Counted from the first letter of the stretch, positions 43,672-53,542 are shown. The stretch: 64,000 nt of DNA from UBA11889 sp002313255 (GCA_913045265.1 CAJWQX010000006.1:1-64000); one strand, 5' to 3'. Notes: generated by a model not told the origin, from the letters alone. Made by a program: numbers and translations.

Positions 43672-44589
43672 CTAGTCTGGTTCGGCGTAGAGATCGTCCA
43701 GTACTCCTTCATTTTGCCGATCCCTAAGCCAGCCTTGGCCTGTTGCAACTAACGTGGAATCTTCGCTGCGGATGCCGAAATCGATCAGTTCCACAACGTC
43801 AATGATTGCTTGCGTACGAAGCTGTGCCCAATCTGCGCTCGTGGGAACCCGACGGTAGCGGTTAAACGCGGCCATGACAGGGCGGTCGCCGCCCCATGCC
43901 CACAGACCTGCAAAGTCGGTATACCGATTCGACGTATGCGCATCGGTCCAATCGATAATGCCAGCCAATTGGCCCTGTTCGTCGACCAGCACATGACCGG
44001 CGTGCAGGTCGCCGTGGGTTGTAACGTGGCGTTCGGAAGGGTTTCGCGGTTGGTAGCTTGTAAGCAACGTGCCACAGGCCTCGAAAAGGGAGCGATCGAT
44101 AACGTCGGCGATGTTCTCCAATTCGTTCTGCGCACCCGGGAGCCACTCCGTAACTGGGTCGTGAGGCGGGCGCGAGGGTGTCAGCATCTGCGCATGTAAT
44201 TCTCGCAACGCCTGACCGAGTTGACTGCCGATCACGTTAGGGTCGACGTCGACTTTCGATATCTCGAATAATGGTGTGCCGGATAACAAAGGATAACCTG
44301 CAAAGGGAAGGTGAAATCCAACTGGGCGATCCACCCAAAAGTCGAAGTGTGGTGTTTTTGTTGTGAGAATGAGTTTTGCCAGGAACGCTTTTTCTTCAAT
44401 AAGGCGCTCAGCCTCTGCTCGCCTCTTAGGAAATCGAAAGACGAATGTTTCATTGATGAGATAACAAAAGAAGTCCCAACCTTCGTCGAGCACGACCACG
44501 TCTTTGACATCGAGGTCCGTGTTATCGGAGAGGATTCTCTCGACTTCGAGAAGCTGTAAACGGTATTCGGGTGCCCATGGTTCGTTCAT
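43672..44589 (-). CDS. Aminoglycoside phosphotransferase family protein
   Basis: 305 residues of the APH/choline kinase fold. Catalytic HGDLHAGHVLVD and the metal-binding IIDWTDAH are visible, as is a VFRFPKR phosphate-binding region near residue 55. This family phosphorylates aminoglycosides, macrolides or ordinary metabolites; nothing in the sequence shows a resistance role. The ATG at 44589 opens the domain at MNEPWAPEYR. It diverges from an enoyl-CoA hydratase gene whose frame starts close by. Confidence 0.9.
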   Translation of the reverse strand: MNEPWAPEYRLQLLEVERILSDNTDLDVKDVVVLDEGWDFFCYLINETFVFRFPKRRAEAERLIEEKAFLAKLILTTKTPHFDFWVDRPVGFHLPFAGYPLLSGTPLFEISKVDVDPNVIGSQLGQALRELHAQMLTPSRPPHDPVTEWLPGAQNELENIADVIDRSLFEACGTLLTSYQPRNPSERHVTTHGDLHAGHVLVDEQGQLAGIIDWTDAHTSNRYTDFAGLWAWGGDRPVMAAFNRYRRVPTSADWAQLRTQAIIDVVELIDFGIRSEDSTLVATGQGWLRDRQNEGVLDDLYAEPD

Positions 44590-44657
44590 GGTTGATAGGT
44601 TATGGTGGCCAGCCCTTCGTGGGAAATCGATTTCAAGAAGAACATCGGGAGGCGACC

Positions 44658-45449
44658 TTGGAATTGAATAGGATGACATTGGACTTTGAGGACGGGGTAG
44701 CCTTGCTTCGTTTCAACCATCCGGAAGTGATGAACGCGATCGGCGCGGACATGCTTGAGGGTTGGGCACAAGCGGTCACCGAGATTCAAAGGCCGACAAA
44801 TGGCGCGCGGTGTTTGGTCTTGACCGGCGTCGGCCGGGGCTTTTGTGCGGGTGCGAATTTGGCGGACGACAAGCCAACCGAAAATCGGCCACGATCAGCT
44901 GGGTCAGGCCTTCGAAACACGTATCATCCACTTTTGCTCACCTTGCGCGATCTCGAAATGCCGATCGTTACGGCCGTGAATGGTGCCGCAGCAGGTGTTG
45001 GGATGAGTTTTGCCATCATGGGCGACATCGTTTGCGCATCCCGGGAGGCGTTTTTTCTTCAAGCATTTGCACGGATCGGTTTGGTTCCTGATGGTGGCGC
45101 GAGTTTCCTGTTGCCACGTTTGGTGGGTTGGGGACGCGCCATGGAGCTCTCGTTACTGGCCGAGCGACTGCCGGCTGAAAAGGCGCTTGAATGGGGGTTG
45201 GTCAATCGCGTCTTCGAGGACAACGACGCATTGATGGATGGAGCGATGGAGATAGCACATCAACTTGCCAAGGGCCCGCGGTCCTTGGTGCTCATGCGGC
45301 GGGCCTATTGGGCCACCTGGAGTAATAGTTACGAGCAACAGCTTGATCTGGAGGCACAGTTACAAGCTGCTGCCGGATCCACCAAGGATTTTGCGGAGGG
45401 AGTTTCCGCATTTTTTGAAAAACGGGATGCAAATTTTAGGGGGGAATAA
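44658..45449 (+). CDS. Enoyl-CoA hydratase/isomerase family protein
   Basis: 263 residues from a TTG at 44658 (or 258 from the ATG at 44673). The TTG has GGGAGG five bases upstream, which the ATG lacks. Crotonase features: VALLRFNHPEVMNAIG, GVGRGFCAGANLADD, VNGAAAGVGMSFAI and GLVPDGGASFLLPRLVG; the loop has Asp and not Glu at PDGG, as in PaaG-like isomerases, so double-bond isomerisation or ring chemistry is as likely as hydration. Three bases separate it from a FabG-like gene, so the two form an operon. Confidence 0.92.
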   Translation: MELNRMTLDFEDGVALLRFNHPEVMNAIGADMLEGWAQAVTEIQRPTNGARCLVLTGVGRGFCAGANLADDKPTENRPRSAGSGLRNTYHPLLLTLRDLEMPIVTAVNGAAAGVGMSFAIMGDIVCASREAFFLQAFARIGLVPDGGASFLLPRLVGWGRAMELSLLAERLPAEKALEWGLVNRVFEDNDALMDGAMEIAHQLAKGPRSLVLMRRAYWATWSNSYEQQLDLEAQLQAAAGSTKDFAEGVSAFFEKRDANFRGE

Positions 45450-45452
45450 CGG

Positions 45453-46226
45453 ATGTCGCTCGCAAATCGGGTCGCGCTAGTTACCGGCGGAGGACGTGGT
45501 ATTGGTCAAGCCATATCGCTGGCGCTCGCCGAAGACGGCGCAAGTGTTGCGATTAATTATCGGCGCGATGAAGCAGCAGCTAACGAAACCGTTGCTGCGA
45601 TCAAAGACGCTGGCGGTTTAGCCCGCGCGTATTACGCCAGCGTAGATCAGTACGAAGAAGATCGGGAGATGGTCGCCGCTATCGAGGCAGATCTTGGTGC
45701 CGTGAGCATACTCGTCAATAACGCTGGCATTGCTAGTCGGGGATTGTCGGTTGCCGATACCGAACCAGATGAGTTACGCCGAGTCGTATCGACCCACGCG
45801 TTCGCCGCACATTACCTTTCGAAGTTGGTCATCCCGGGTATGCGCGAGCAAGATCGAGGCGACATCATCATGATCTCCAGTGCGGCCACCAAAGGACTTG
45901 AAGCCAACGGTGCGCCATACAACATGGCAAAGACAGCGCAGGAGACATTGGCGTACACCCTCTCGAAAGAAGAGCGGGTGCACGGGATACGCGTGAACAT
46001 CGTGGCACCGGGATTGGTGGAAACAGAGATGGGCCGGCGACTGATGCGGGCCACGGCGGGCGTCAATAACTTACGAGATTTGGACGCCACGATGCCCTTT
46101 GGCAAGGTCTGTCAACCTGAAGATGTCGCCAACGTAGTGCGCTATTTGGTTTCGGACAAGAGCTCCTACGTAACGGGTGAGAGAATCTACTGTGACGGCG
46201 GAGGCCCCCTAATCGCAAATTCCTAA
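45453..46226 (+). CDS. SDR family oxidoreductase, FabG-like
   Basis: 257 residues. Classical SDR: VALVTGGGRGIGQAI, NYRRDEAAA (Arg in the loop suggests NADPH), NNAGI, catalytic SSAA...YNMAK and the PGLVETEMG block. Such enzymes reduce 3-oxoacyl thioesters or oxidise 3-hydroxyacyl-CoA. Close coupling to the enoyl-CoA hydratase upstream suggests that both act on the same acyl-CoA. ATG with GGGGGAAT upstream. Confidence 0.93.
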   Translation: MSLANRVALVTGGGRGIGQAISLALAEDGASVAINYRRDEAAANETVAAIKDAGGLARAYYASVDQYEEDREMVAAIEADLGAVSILVNNAGIASRGLSVADTEPDELRRVVSTHAFAAHYLSKLVIPGMREQDRGDIIMISSAATKGLEANGAPYNMAKTAQETLAYTLSKEERVHGIRVNIVAPGLVETEMGRRLMRATAGVNNLRDLDATMPFGKVCQPEDVANVVRYLVSDKSSYVTGERIYCDGGGPLIANS

Positions 46227-46245
46227 AGCTGAATCACGCGAATCG

Positions 46246-47163
46246 TTACATGCACAGTTCCTCGAGGTGAGCCGCTACCGAGCGAGCTAGCGCTTTTAGG
46301 TTGTAACCACCTTCAAGTACCGAGACGATGCGGCCACGAGCATGCCGGTTCGCTGCGTCGACGATCAACGAAGTGATCCACCCGAAGTCTGCTTCATCAA
46401 GTAAGAGGTCTCCAAGCGGATCGTCGCGATGAGCGTCGAATCCAGCGGATACCAATATTAAAGCCGGGGCGAATTCGTCCATCGCTGGGAGCCAATCTTG
46501 CTCGATCGCTTTGCGGAATTGGACGCCCGTGGTACCAGCGGCTAATGGCGTATTGACGATATTCGGCCGATCAACATCCTGCAGGCGGTAGGGATAATGG
46601 GGAAATTGAAAGCTTGAGCAAACGAGAACCCTGGGATCATCTTGGAAAGCATCGACAGTGCCGTTACCGTGGTGGACATCGAAATCAAGAATCGCCACGC
46701 GTTCGAGTTTGTGTTTATTTAGGGCTCGATGAGCCGCGAGCGCCACACTATTGAAAAAACAAAATCCCATGGCCGTCGATTCTTCGGCGTGGTGGCCCGG
46801 CGGTCGGACCGCACAAAAAACGCGGGTGTCCGCGTCTGAAAGGACATGGTCGACCCCTTGGATTGCGGCTCCCGCGGCATAGCGGGCGGCTGCGAGCGAC
46901 TTAGGTCCCATGCTTGTGTCTGGATTCACGGACCGCAGCCCTTGATCGGGTTCGATCGCCTCCAGTGCGTCGACGTACTTGTCGCGGTGGAAAGCCGTGA
47001 GGTCGTCCCGGACGGCTTCGGTTGCCTGAAGGGTCGTGAGATCATCGATGAGGCGCGAGTCGTTAACGTGTGAGAGCACTGCCGCCAACCGCTCTGGGCT
47101 TTCTGGATGGCCTTGTTCCATCTGATGCTCAAGACAGACGGAGTGGGTAATGAGGGTGGCCAC
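46246..47163 (-). CDS. Histone deacetylase family protein (AcuC/APAH-like)
   Basis: 305 residues of the class II HDAC-like arginase fold. Zinc and catalytic residues are intact: RPPGHHAEESTAMGFCFFN, LDFDVHHGNGT, SAGFDAHRDDPLG and LEGGYN. In bacteria such enzymes remove acetyl groups from polyamines or protein lysines, e.g. AcuC acting on acetyl-CoA synthetase. ATG start preceded by GGGAG. It faces the FabG-like gene tail to tail and diverges from a CoA transferase gene, which might link it to acyl-CoA control. Confidence 0.93.
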   Translation of the reverse strand: MATLITHSVCLEHQMEQGHPESPERLAAVLSHVNDSRLIDDLTTLQATEAVRDDLTAFHRDKYVDALEAIEPDQGLRSVNPDTSMGPKSLAAARYAAGAAIQGVDHVLSDADTRVFCAVRPPGHHAEESTAMGFCFFNSVALAAHRALNKHKLERVAILDFDVHHGNGTVDAFQDDPRVLVCSSFQFPHYPYRLQDVDRPNIVNTPLAAGTTGVQFRKAIEQDWLPAMDEFAPALILVSAGFDAHRDDPLGDLLLDEADFGWITSLIVDAANRHARGRIVSVLEGGYNLKALARSVAAHLEELCM

Positions 47164-47243
47164 GGTTTGTATACTCCCTAGTCGGCGTTCGAGATCTGAT
47201 TGGTCTAATCTAGCGCCCTTATAGAGTCCCCGGGAAGAAGTAG

Positions 47244-48482
47244 TTGCAGACGATTCAAGCTCATGAATTGGCCAATATCATCAAATCCGAGTCTCGAGTG
47301 TTTGTTACGGGCAGCAGCAACGAGCCAGTGGGTCTTCTCGAAGCCTTGGTGGGTGCCCGTGAAGCTGTAAGAGATGCAACGTTTGTTCAGTTTCCGCTAC
47401 CAGGCCTGAACCAATTCGATTTTACGGCTTTAAATTCGAGCGTTCGTGTGGAGACCTTTTTCATGACACCGGCGCTTCGAAAGGCTGTTGATCCGTCTCG
47501 AATCTCGTATTTACCGATGCAGATGCGTTACGTGTACGAGTACCTGCGCCGATCCTCACTCGACCACGCATTGGTTCAGGTTGCTCGCGATCGAGAAGGA
47601 CAAATGCGCTTAGGACCGAACGCGGATTTCTTCGATGCCGTGTGTGAGTCCGCCAAGATCGTGGTCGCGGAATTAAACGAGGGCTTCGTCGCGGCAGCGG
47701 GCGCGCCCCTCGTCCCAGAAACGTCTATCGATTACGTCGTTGAGACGGAACGACCCTTGATCGAAATGTCACCGATCAAGATCGATCCGGTGTCAGAGAA
47801 AATTGGTGCCTTGGTTGCCGCGTTGATCGGTGACGGCGACTGTATCCAGACCGGTATCGGAGCCATCCCGGCGGCCATACTTGCGAGTCTCTCCCAACAC
47901 AACGATTTGGGCTTGCACGGGGGTCTTATTGACGACGGCGGCATGGCGCTGGTGAGGAACGGCAATCTCAATGGCGCCGCGAAAACACGTGACCTAGGCG
48001 TCCATACGACAGGAATGGCCGTCGGTAGCCTTGATCTATATGAATGGCTGGCTGATACACCCAGTGTCCAGCTGGCCGGCGCGAATATTACTCATGAGAT
48101 CAGTATCCTCGGCTCGATCGGGCATTTCGTGTCAATTAATTCCGCCGTTGAGGTAGATCTTGAAGGGCAAGTGAATGCCGAAGTTATAGCCGGTCGACAG
48201 ATTTCTGGAACCGGTGGCTCGGTTGACTTTATGCGTGCTGCGAAGGCTTCGCGAGGCGGGCGTTCCATTATCGCCATGACGGCAACGGCGAAGGATGACG
48301 CGGTATCGAGGATCGTTCCAAAGGTCGAGATGGTGACGGCGCTGAGGACCGACGTTGATATCGTCGTGACCGAATACGGCGTCGCTGATCTTCGGCACGC
48401 GACACGACAAAAACGGCACGAGGCTTTGATCGATATCGCTCATCCAGATTTTCGGGCAACGTTGCGCGATGCAATCGCCTAG
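47244..48482 (+). CDS. Acetyl-CoA hydrolase/transferase family protein
   Basis: 412 residues, class I-like family of 4-hydroxybutyrate CoA transferase. Seen: IQTGIGAIPAAIL, NSAVEVDLEGQVNAE, ISGTGGSVDFMRAA, SRIVPK, VTEYGVADLR and the final AHPDFRATL. The usual active-site motif 'GIHSEM' is GLHGGLIDDGG here, so the Glu that forms the CoA thioester seems to be absent (alignment from memory). Transferase activity by the standard mechanism is doubtful. TTG start with GGGAAG upstream. It overlaps the end of the opposing flavin oxidoreductase gene by four bases. Confidence 0.88.
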   Translation: MQTIQAHELANIIKSESRVFVTGSSNEPVGLLEALVGAREAVRDATFVQFPLPGLNQFDFTALNSSVRVETFFMTPALRKAVDPSRISYLPMQMRYVYEYLRRSSLDHALVQVARDREGQMRLGPNADFFDAVCESAKIVVAELNEGFVAAAGAPLVPETSIDYVVETERPLIEMSPIKIDPVSEKIGALVAALIGDGDCIQTGIGAIPAAILASLSQHNDLGLHGGLIDDGGMALVRNGNLNGAAKTRDLGVHTTGMAVGSLDLYEWLADTPSVQLAGANITHEISILGSIGHFVSINSAVEVDLEGQVNAEVIAGRQISGTGGSVDFMRAAKASRGGRSIIAMTATAKDDAVSRIVPKVEMVTALRTDVDIVVTEYGVADLRHATRQKRHEALIDIAHPDFRATLRDAIA

Positions 48483-49447
48483 GGGGTGTTTGCTAGCGCG
48501 GTCAACAAGTCCAGATCTGGTTTGCCCTGTGAGGCGAGTGGGATCACCACGACCCGTGTGGCGCCAGCGCTAAACTGGGCCTTCACGCGCCGCCTTATGG
48601 TAGATAGATCGCCGTGCGCCACGGTCGCGTCGATTAGGGCGTCGCTGCCGCCCGACTCGAAGTCTCGATTGGCGAAACCCAAGGTGTGCCATACACGATG
48701 GTAATACTCGAGCTTGATATAGGGGGCGACGGCCTTGCGCGAGATTTCGCGCGCAAGGTTTGGGTCGGGTTCGACGAGACAGAACATCACCGTATTGAGC
48801 GCGGGGGAGGGACCGAGAATGTCTCGCGCGCGTCGCGTGTGTTCTAGAGTCATCAAATAGGTATTGGCGCCGTCGGCGAACCGTCGGGCTGTCGCGAGCA
48901 TCGTCGGTCCGTGTGCGGCTAGGAACAGGGGATACGCGATTCGGGGAGTCGTTAGATTCAACGCCCGCATTGCTGCAACGTAGGACTCAATTTTTGTACG
49001 TGGCGGTTGCCACTCAGGATTACCTCGAGCCTTGTTTATCACGGCATTCGAGACGCCCAAGCCGAGCTGGAATCGGCCGTCGGAAAATTCGGCGAGTGTT
49101 GACGCTCCTGCCACCATCGCCGCGGGGTCGCGAGCATAGACGTTGGCAATGCCCGTTGTGATTTGCAGCGTTGTCGTATTGGCAAGCAAATAGCCTGCAA
49201 GCGTAAACGGATCCCGACCCAACACTTCGGGCAACCAGAGGGATTCAATACCCGCCACTTCAGCATCTCTAGCGAATGTCAGCAGCTCGTCGCGTGCCAT
49301 ACGGTCCGCACTGTGTAGCGTGGCTATACGCACGCGAAATCCTCTCGGACGAAAACTTGCATCACGCCCCGGCTCGACATGTGCGAGAACGGGTAGCGGT
49401 TCATCATCGATCTGATGAGTGCCGCTTGTTTCTGTGTGGTGGACCAT
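48479..49447 (-). CDS. LLM class flavin- or F420-dependent oxidoreductase
   Basis: 322 residues of the luciferase-like barrel: FARDAEVAGIESLWLPEV, ITTGIANVYARDPAAMVAGA, DGRFQLGLGVSN and a C-terminal region GATRVVVIPLA. This pattern, with 'GIANVYARDP', matches the group annotated as F420-dependent oxidoreductases from memory, but an FMN enzyme is equally possible. The ATG follows the stop of the prolyl oligopeptidase gene by one base, so the two are probably co-translated. Confidence 0.88.
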   Translation of the reverse strand: MVHHTETSGTHQIDDEPLPVLAHVEPGRDASFRPRGFRVRIATLHSADRMARDELLTFARDAEVAGIESLWLPEVLGRDPFTLAGYLLANTTTLQITTGIANVYARDPAAMVAGASTLAEFSDGRFQLGLGVSNAVINKARGNPEWQPPRTKIESYVAAMRALNLTTPRIAYPLFLAAHGPTMLATARRFADGANTYLMTLEHTRRARDILGPSPALNTVMFCLVEPDPNLAREISRKAVAPYIKLEYYHRVWHTLGFANRDFESGGSDALIDATVAHGDLSTIRRRVKAQFSAGATRVVVIPLASQGKPDLDLLTALANTP

Positions 49448-49448
49448 T

Positions 49449-51662
49449 TCACCGGGTGGCCTTCCCCAACGCTTTCAGAATAAAGGCGTATTCCTCGGCA
49501 ACTTCATAGAGTGAGTCGTAACGTCCCGAACGACCGCCATGCCCTGCGCCCATATTTGTTTTCAATAGCAACGGATGGTTGTCAGTTTTGAGTGTTCGGA
49601 GGCGAGCGACGTACTTAGCCGGTTCCCAATACGTGACGCGGGGATCATTCAGTCCGGCGGTGACGAGCATGGGTGGGTAATTGCCTGGAACGAGTTGGTC
49701 ATACGGAGAGTAGCTCTGCATGTATCGAAACACAGCGACGTCTTCGATCGGGTTACCCCACTCGGGCCATTCCATCGGTGTTAATGGCAACGACGTATCG
49801 AGCATGGTGTTAAGGACGTCGACGAACGGCACGAGGGCTGCGACTGCGCCCCATAGTTCCGGTGCTTGGTTGACTACCGCCCCCATCAATTCACCGCCCG
49901 CTGAGGCCCCGGAGATCGCTATCTCGCCTTGTTCGGTGTACCCGTTTTGTACGAGAAATCGGCCAACGTCAACGAAATCGTTGAAGGTATTAGTACGATT
50001 CATTCCCTTGCCTTCTTCGTACCAGTGATAGCCGAGTTCGTCGCCTCCACGGATATGGGCGATGGCGAACACTAGGCCGCGATCGAGTAGGGACAGAACG
50101 GATGTGGAAAAACTGGGATCGACCGATGATCCATAGGCGCCGTAGCCGTACAGGTACAGGGGCGCGGGCCGTTCAATATCGGAACGATAGAGAATGGAAA
50201 CCGGGATGCGTCTGCCGTCGCGGCTGTCAGCCCAAAGGCGCTCGGAGAAGTAGTTCGTTGGATCGTAACCGCTCGGTATTTCCTGGACCTTCCGGACTTG
50301 CAGCTGGCGCCGAGCGAGGTCGTAGTCATAAGTGGTGTGCGGAGTCACCATGGACGAATAATGCAGTCGGACGGCGTTGGTTTGATATTCGGCGTTGCCC
50401 CCGATGCCGACCACTCGCACTGGGTCGGGGAAATCGATGTAGTGTGAAATGTCGTTGGCGTCGAGGATGCGGATCTGATCGATTCCTTCGAGGCGCTCTT
50501 CCGCGACAATCCATTGGTCGAAACACTGGAAGCCGAGCAGATAGCGATCATCGGAGGGTTCAATCAAGCTAGCCCACGAGGCTTCGCTTGGATCGTTGAC
50601 TGGGGCGGTTACTAAACGAAAATTCTTATGACGGTCGTTTGTACGAATCACAAATCGTTCGCCTTGGTGATCGAGCCAGTATTGGTGGCCTTCGCGTCGA
50701 GGCGACACCAGTTGGAACTGGTCGAAGGGGTCATTGGCTGAGAGCAAGCGCAATTCGGACGTGACGTGGTCGGACGTGCTCACGCCGATGTACTCCCCAG
50801 ACGTAGTTCGCTCGATTCCCACGAAAAATCCCGGATCGGATTCTTCGTAGATCACGACGTCGTCATCCGCCGATTCTCCGATGACGTGCCGCCTCACCTG
50901 ATAGGGACGCCACTCAGCGTTGGTCATGAGGTAGAAAAGCGTTCGACTATCCGAGGCCCATACGGGCGAATCAATGGTGTTCGCGATGTGTTCGTCGAGT
51001 AAACGACCGGTGTGTAAATCCCGAATGACGAGGGTATAGCGTTCGCTGCCATCGGTATCGGTGCTGTAGGCCAGGTAACGACCGTTGTCGCTCACGGCGA
51101 AGGCGCCCAAGCTGAAATATTCATGGCCTTTAGCTAGCGTGGGCTCGTCGAGTATTACTTCCATGTCGGCATCGGATGGGTTCGAAGTCTCTTCCTTCCA
51201 GCGTGAATGCACGCGATATTGCACTTCTGCGCTGAAGCTTGACTGGTAGTAATAGCCCCGATTTCGCATTGGTACGGTCGCGTCATCGGGCTTCTGACGC
51301 TGTTTGATCTCTTGAAACAGCTCGTTGACGAGCCATTGAATGGGCTCCATCACCGCATCGAAATAGTCGTTTTCCGCCGCCAAGTAACTGAGAACATCGG
51401 CGTCGGTAACGTCGGGGTAGTTCTGGTCTTTGAGCCAGTGAAACGGGTCTTCGACCGTGATGCCATGGTGGCTGTAGCGGTAAGGTCGCTGTTCAGCAAG
51501 GGGCGGTTGTGGTTCGCTCATATTGCTTGACTCGCCGGTATTGATGCATCCGCCCAAGCACGCCGACATTGTGCCGGCGTACAAAAAGAGGCTTGTTAGT
51601 CGTGGAAACCTAATCCGGCAAGCCCAAAACCCTTTTAGCGATAATGTTGCGTTGAATCTCAT
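49449..51662 (-). CDS. Prolyl oligopeptidase family serine peptidase (oligopeptidase B-like)
   Basis: 737 residues from the ATG at 51662, or 690 from the ATG at 51521. N-terminal beta-propeller of about 400 residues and C-terminal alpha/beta hydrolase with Ser in GASAGGELMG, Asp in GLNDPRVTYWEP and His in GAGHGGRSG. It cuts short peptides after basic or prolyl residues. The longer start would add a lipoprotein signal (LTSLFLYAGTMSACLGGC), placing it in the periplasm; the shorter has the length of cytosolic PtrB. Both starts are credible. The long version overlaps the acyl-CoA dehydrogenase end by 53 bases. Confidence 0.92.
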   Translation of the reverse strand: MRFNATLSLKGFWACRIRFPRLTSLFLYAGTMSACLGGCINTGESSNMSEPQPPLAEQRPYRYSHHGITVEDPFHWLKDQNYPDVTDADVLSYLAAENDYFDAVMEPIQWLVNELFQEIKQRQKPDDATVPMRNRGYYYQSSFSAEVQYRVHSRWKEETSNPSDADMEVILDEPTLAKGHEYFSLGAFAVSDNGRYLAYSTDTDGSERYTLVIRDLHTGRLLDEHIANTIDSPVWASDSRTLFYLMTNAEWRPYQVRRHVIGESADDDVVIYEESDPGFFVGIERTTSGEYIGVSTSDHVTSELRLLSANDPFDQFQLVSPRREGHQYWLDHQGERFVIRTNDRHKNFRLVTAPVNDPSEASWASLIEPSDDRYLLGFQCFDQWIVAEERLEGIDQIRILDANDISHYIDFPDPVRVVGIGGNAEYQTNAVRLHYSSMVTPHTTYDYDLARRQLQVRKVQEIPSGYDPTNYFSERLWADSRDGRRIPVSILYRSDIERPAPLYLYGYGAYGSSVDPSFSTSVLSLLDRGLVFAIAHIRGGDELGYHWYEEGKGMNRTNTFNDFVDVGRFLVQNGYTEQGEIAISGASAGGELMGAVVNQAPELWGAVAALVPFVDVLNTMLDTSLPLTPMEWPEWGNPIEDVAVFRYMQSYSPYDQLVPGNYPPMLVTAGLNDPRVTYWEPAKYVARLRTLKTDNHPLLLKTNMGAGHGGRSGRYDSLYEVAEEYAFILKALGKATR

Positions 51663-52794
51663 TACTACCGCTATAGATAGACGCGGCGCGGTTGGAAAGC
51701 CAGCCCCTGGTATCCATTAGACTGCGTCCTGTGAACTCGTCTCCTGTCCACCCCAATCCTTGAGTTCCCCGTATCTCCACAAACAGGGACGACCTTTCCT
51801 GCTGTAGTTCGGTCCCATACATTTTGAAGATGGAGGTTGCAGGTCCCGGCGTGCTGCCATCGGATGCTTCTTCAACCGTACGCCGTTGCGTCAAGTGGAA
51901 TACGTGTGAGTTCATGTTGTGTGACAAAATGCGGTCGCGGATTGCGGCGTCCGCAATGCGCCCATTTGCTTCGCCACTAAACATTTTGGCTTCGTCTTCA
52001 AGCACGGGCCCGGTGTCTTTGACCGCACCACCGCCCACCAGTGATGCCATGCTTCCCCGCTCGTGTTGTAACAGACGTTTCCCAACGGTCCATCCTTTGT
52101 TGAGCTCGCCGACAAGATCGTCTTTGCGAGCGATGGCATTGTCAAAAAACGTCTCGCAAAAAGGAGACTCGCCGGAAATGAGTCGAATCGGCCTTACCGT
52201 GATGCCGTCCTGATGCATATCCATAAGCACGAAACTAATCCCCTCGTGTTTGGGTACATCGGGATCGGTTCGAACGAGCGCAAATATCCAGTCCGCGTAC
52301 TGGGCACCCGAGGTCCAAATTTTCTGACCGTTGACAACAAAATGGTCGCCTTTATCTTCGGCGCGAGTGCGTAACGATGCCAGATCGGACCCGGACCCTG
52401 GCTCACTGTACCCCTGACACCACGCGACTTCTCCTCGGACGATGCGGGGGATGTGTCGCACTTTCTGCTCATCGGTCCCGTATTCGAGCAAGGTGGGTCC
52501 GATCAGGCTGACGCCCATCCCGCCGAGTGGTGTGCGCGCGTCGATCCGCCGCATTTCTTGAATCAGTGTCATGTATTGGTTCGTGTCGAGGCCCCCACCT
52601 CCGTACTCCTTGGGCCACACAGGTGCCGTCCAACCCTTTTCTATCATGCGATCGAGCCATAGTTCCGTGTCCTCATGGTCGATCGCAATGGTCGTCGCGC
52701 CGGTTGAAATCGGCCCCGGCCCTCGCGCGCCTGCTGGGCAGTTCTCTTCGAGCCAGGATCGGGTCTCCGCGCGAAAATCGTCGATGTCGGCCAT
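51610..52794 (-). CDS. Acyl-CoA dehydrogenase family protein
   Basis: 394 residues. Typical ACAD blocks: WPKEYGGGGLDTNQYM, WCQGYSEPGSGSDLAS and QKIWTSGAQYADW, IRLISGESPFCETFFDNA, and the C-terminal AASIYSGSNEIQRNIIAKRVLGLP. The long insertion between the middle and C-terminal domains is like the large 'FadE-type' or steroid/bile-acid ACADs (from memory), which often act as pairs. ATG at 52794 follows GAGGGAC; the longer frame is not real. It runs towards the peptidase gene and diverges from the AhpD-like gene. Confidence 0.93.
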   Translation of the reverse strand: MADIDDFRAETRSWLEENCPAGARGPGPISTGATTIAIDHEDTELWLDRMIEKGWTAPVWPKEYGGGGLDTNQYMTLIQEMRRIDARTPLGGMGVSLIGPTLLEYGTDEQKVRHIPRIVRGEVAWCQGYSEPGSGSDLASLRTRAEDKGDHFVVNGQKIWTSGAQYADWIFALVRTDPDVPKHEGISFVLMDMHQDGITVRPIRLISGESPFCETFFDNAIARKDDLVGELNKGWTVGKRLLQHERGSMASLVGGGAVKDTGPVLEDEAKMFSGEANGRIADAAIRDRILSHNMNSHVFHLTQRRTVEEASDGSTPGPATSIFKMYGTELQQERSSLFVEIRGTQGLGWTGDEFTGRSLMDTRGWLSNRAASIYSGSNEIQRNIIAKRVLGLPD

Positions 52795-52888
52795 GCGTCC
52801 CTCTTTCGTGAAAACTCTTCGAGCCGGAATGGTCTGCGGCTTTTTGTTTTGGAGCAACCCCGGCATTATGACCGAAGGGAGGAAAAAA

Positions 52889-53542
52889 ATGGCACACATT
52901 GAACCTAGACCGCGCGACGCGGTTGACGAGCTGAAAGGAATTTTCTCAGGGGCAGAAGCCGCCATGGGCTTCGTACCCAACAGCATGCTGACAATGGCTC
53001 ATATGCCACAATTACCGGCCGCTTTCTTTGCACTGACGTCGGTGGTTTTTGGTGGCGACCTGAAAGCCGCGATGCCGATGCTTGAACGTTCTGTCGCCGA
53101 TGACCCAGGTCGGTCAGATAATTTATCGGCAGATTTGGTTCAGCTCATTGCGTTTGCCGTGAGCGTTGCGGCGGGTTGCCGATACTGCCAAGCACACACG
53201 TCCCATCAGATGGTTGAGCGTGGCGGTGACCTAGCCAAACTGGACGCTATTTTGGAGTTTGAGACCGAGCCGGCTTTTTCTGAAAGCGAGCGGACCGTCG
53301 TCGCGATCGCGATGGCTGCTGGCCAGAATCCGAATGCGTCGACGCCGGAGATGTTTGAGTCTCTGAAAACGCACTTCAGCTCTCGTCAAATCGTGCAGAT
53401 CGTCAGCATTATTGCGTTATTTGGTTTCTTGAATCGATGGAACGACACGATGGCGACGGCACTGGAGCTACCGGCGGCAGAATTTGCCGCCAGTGCGTTG
53501 GGCGCGGTCGATTGGTCCGTTGGCAAACACGGGAGTAATTGA
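52889..53542 (+). CDS. Carboxymuconolactone decarboxylase/AhpD-like protein
   Basis: 217 residues, all helical. AGCRYCQAHTSHQMVERGG gives the AhpD CxxC...H redox motif (Cys97, Cys100, His103). Proteins of this group act as alkylhydroperoxidases or thiol reductants, and others as decarboxylases. ATG at 52889 is fixed by GGGAGG six bases upstream. The stop codon overlaps the start of the aldo/keto reductase gene by one base, so the two are an operon. Cys and not Sec is present at the site. Confidence 0.92.
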   Translation: MAHIEPRPRDAVDELKGIFSGAEAAMGFVPNSMLTMAHMPQLPAAFFALTSVVFGGDLKAAMPMLERSVADDPGRSDNLSADLVQLIAFAVSVAAGCRYCQAHTSHQMVERGGDLAKLDAILEFETEPAFSESERTVVAIAMAAGQNPNASTPEMFESLKTHFSSRQIVQIVSIIALFGFLNRWNDTMATALELPAAEFAASALGAVDWSVGKHGSN

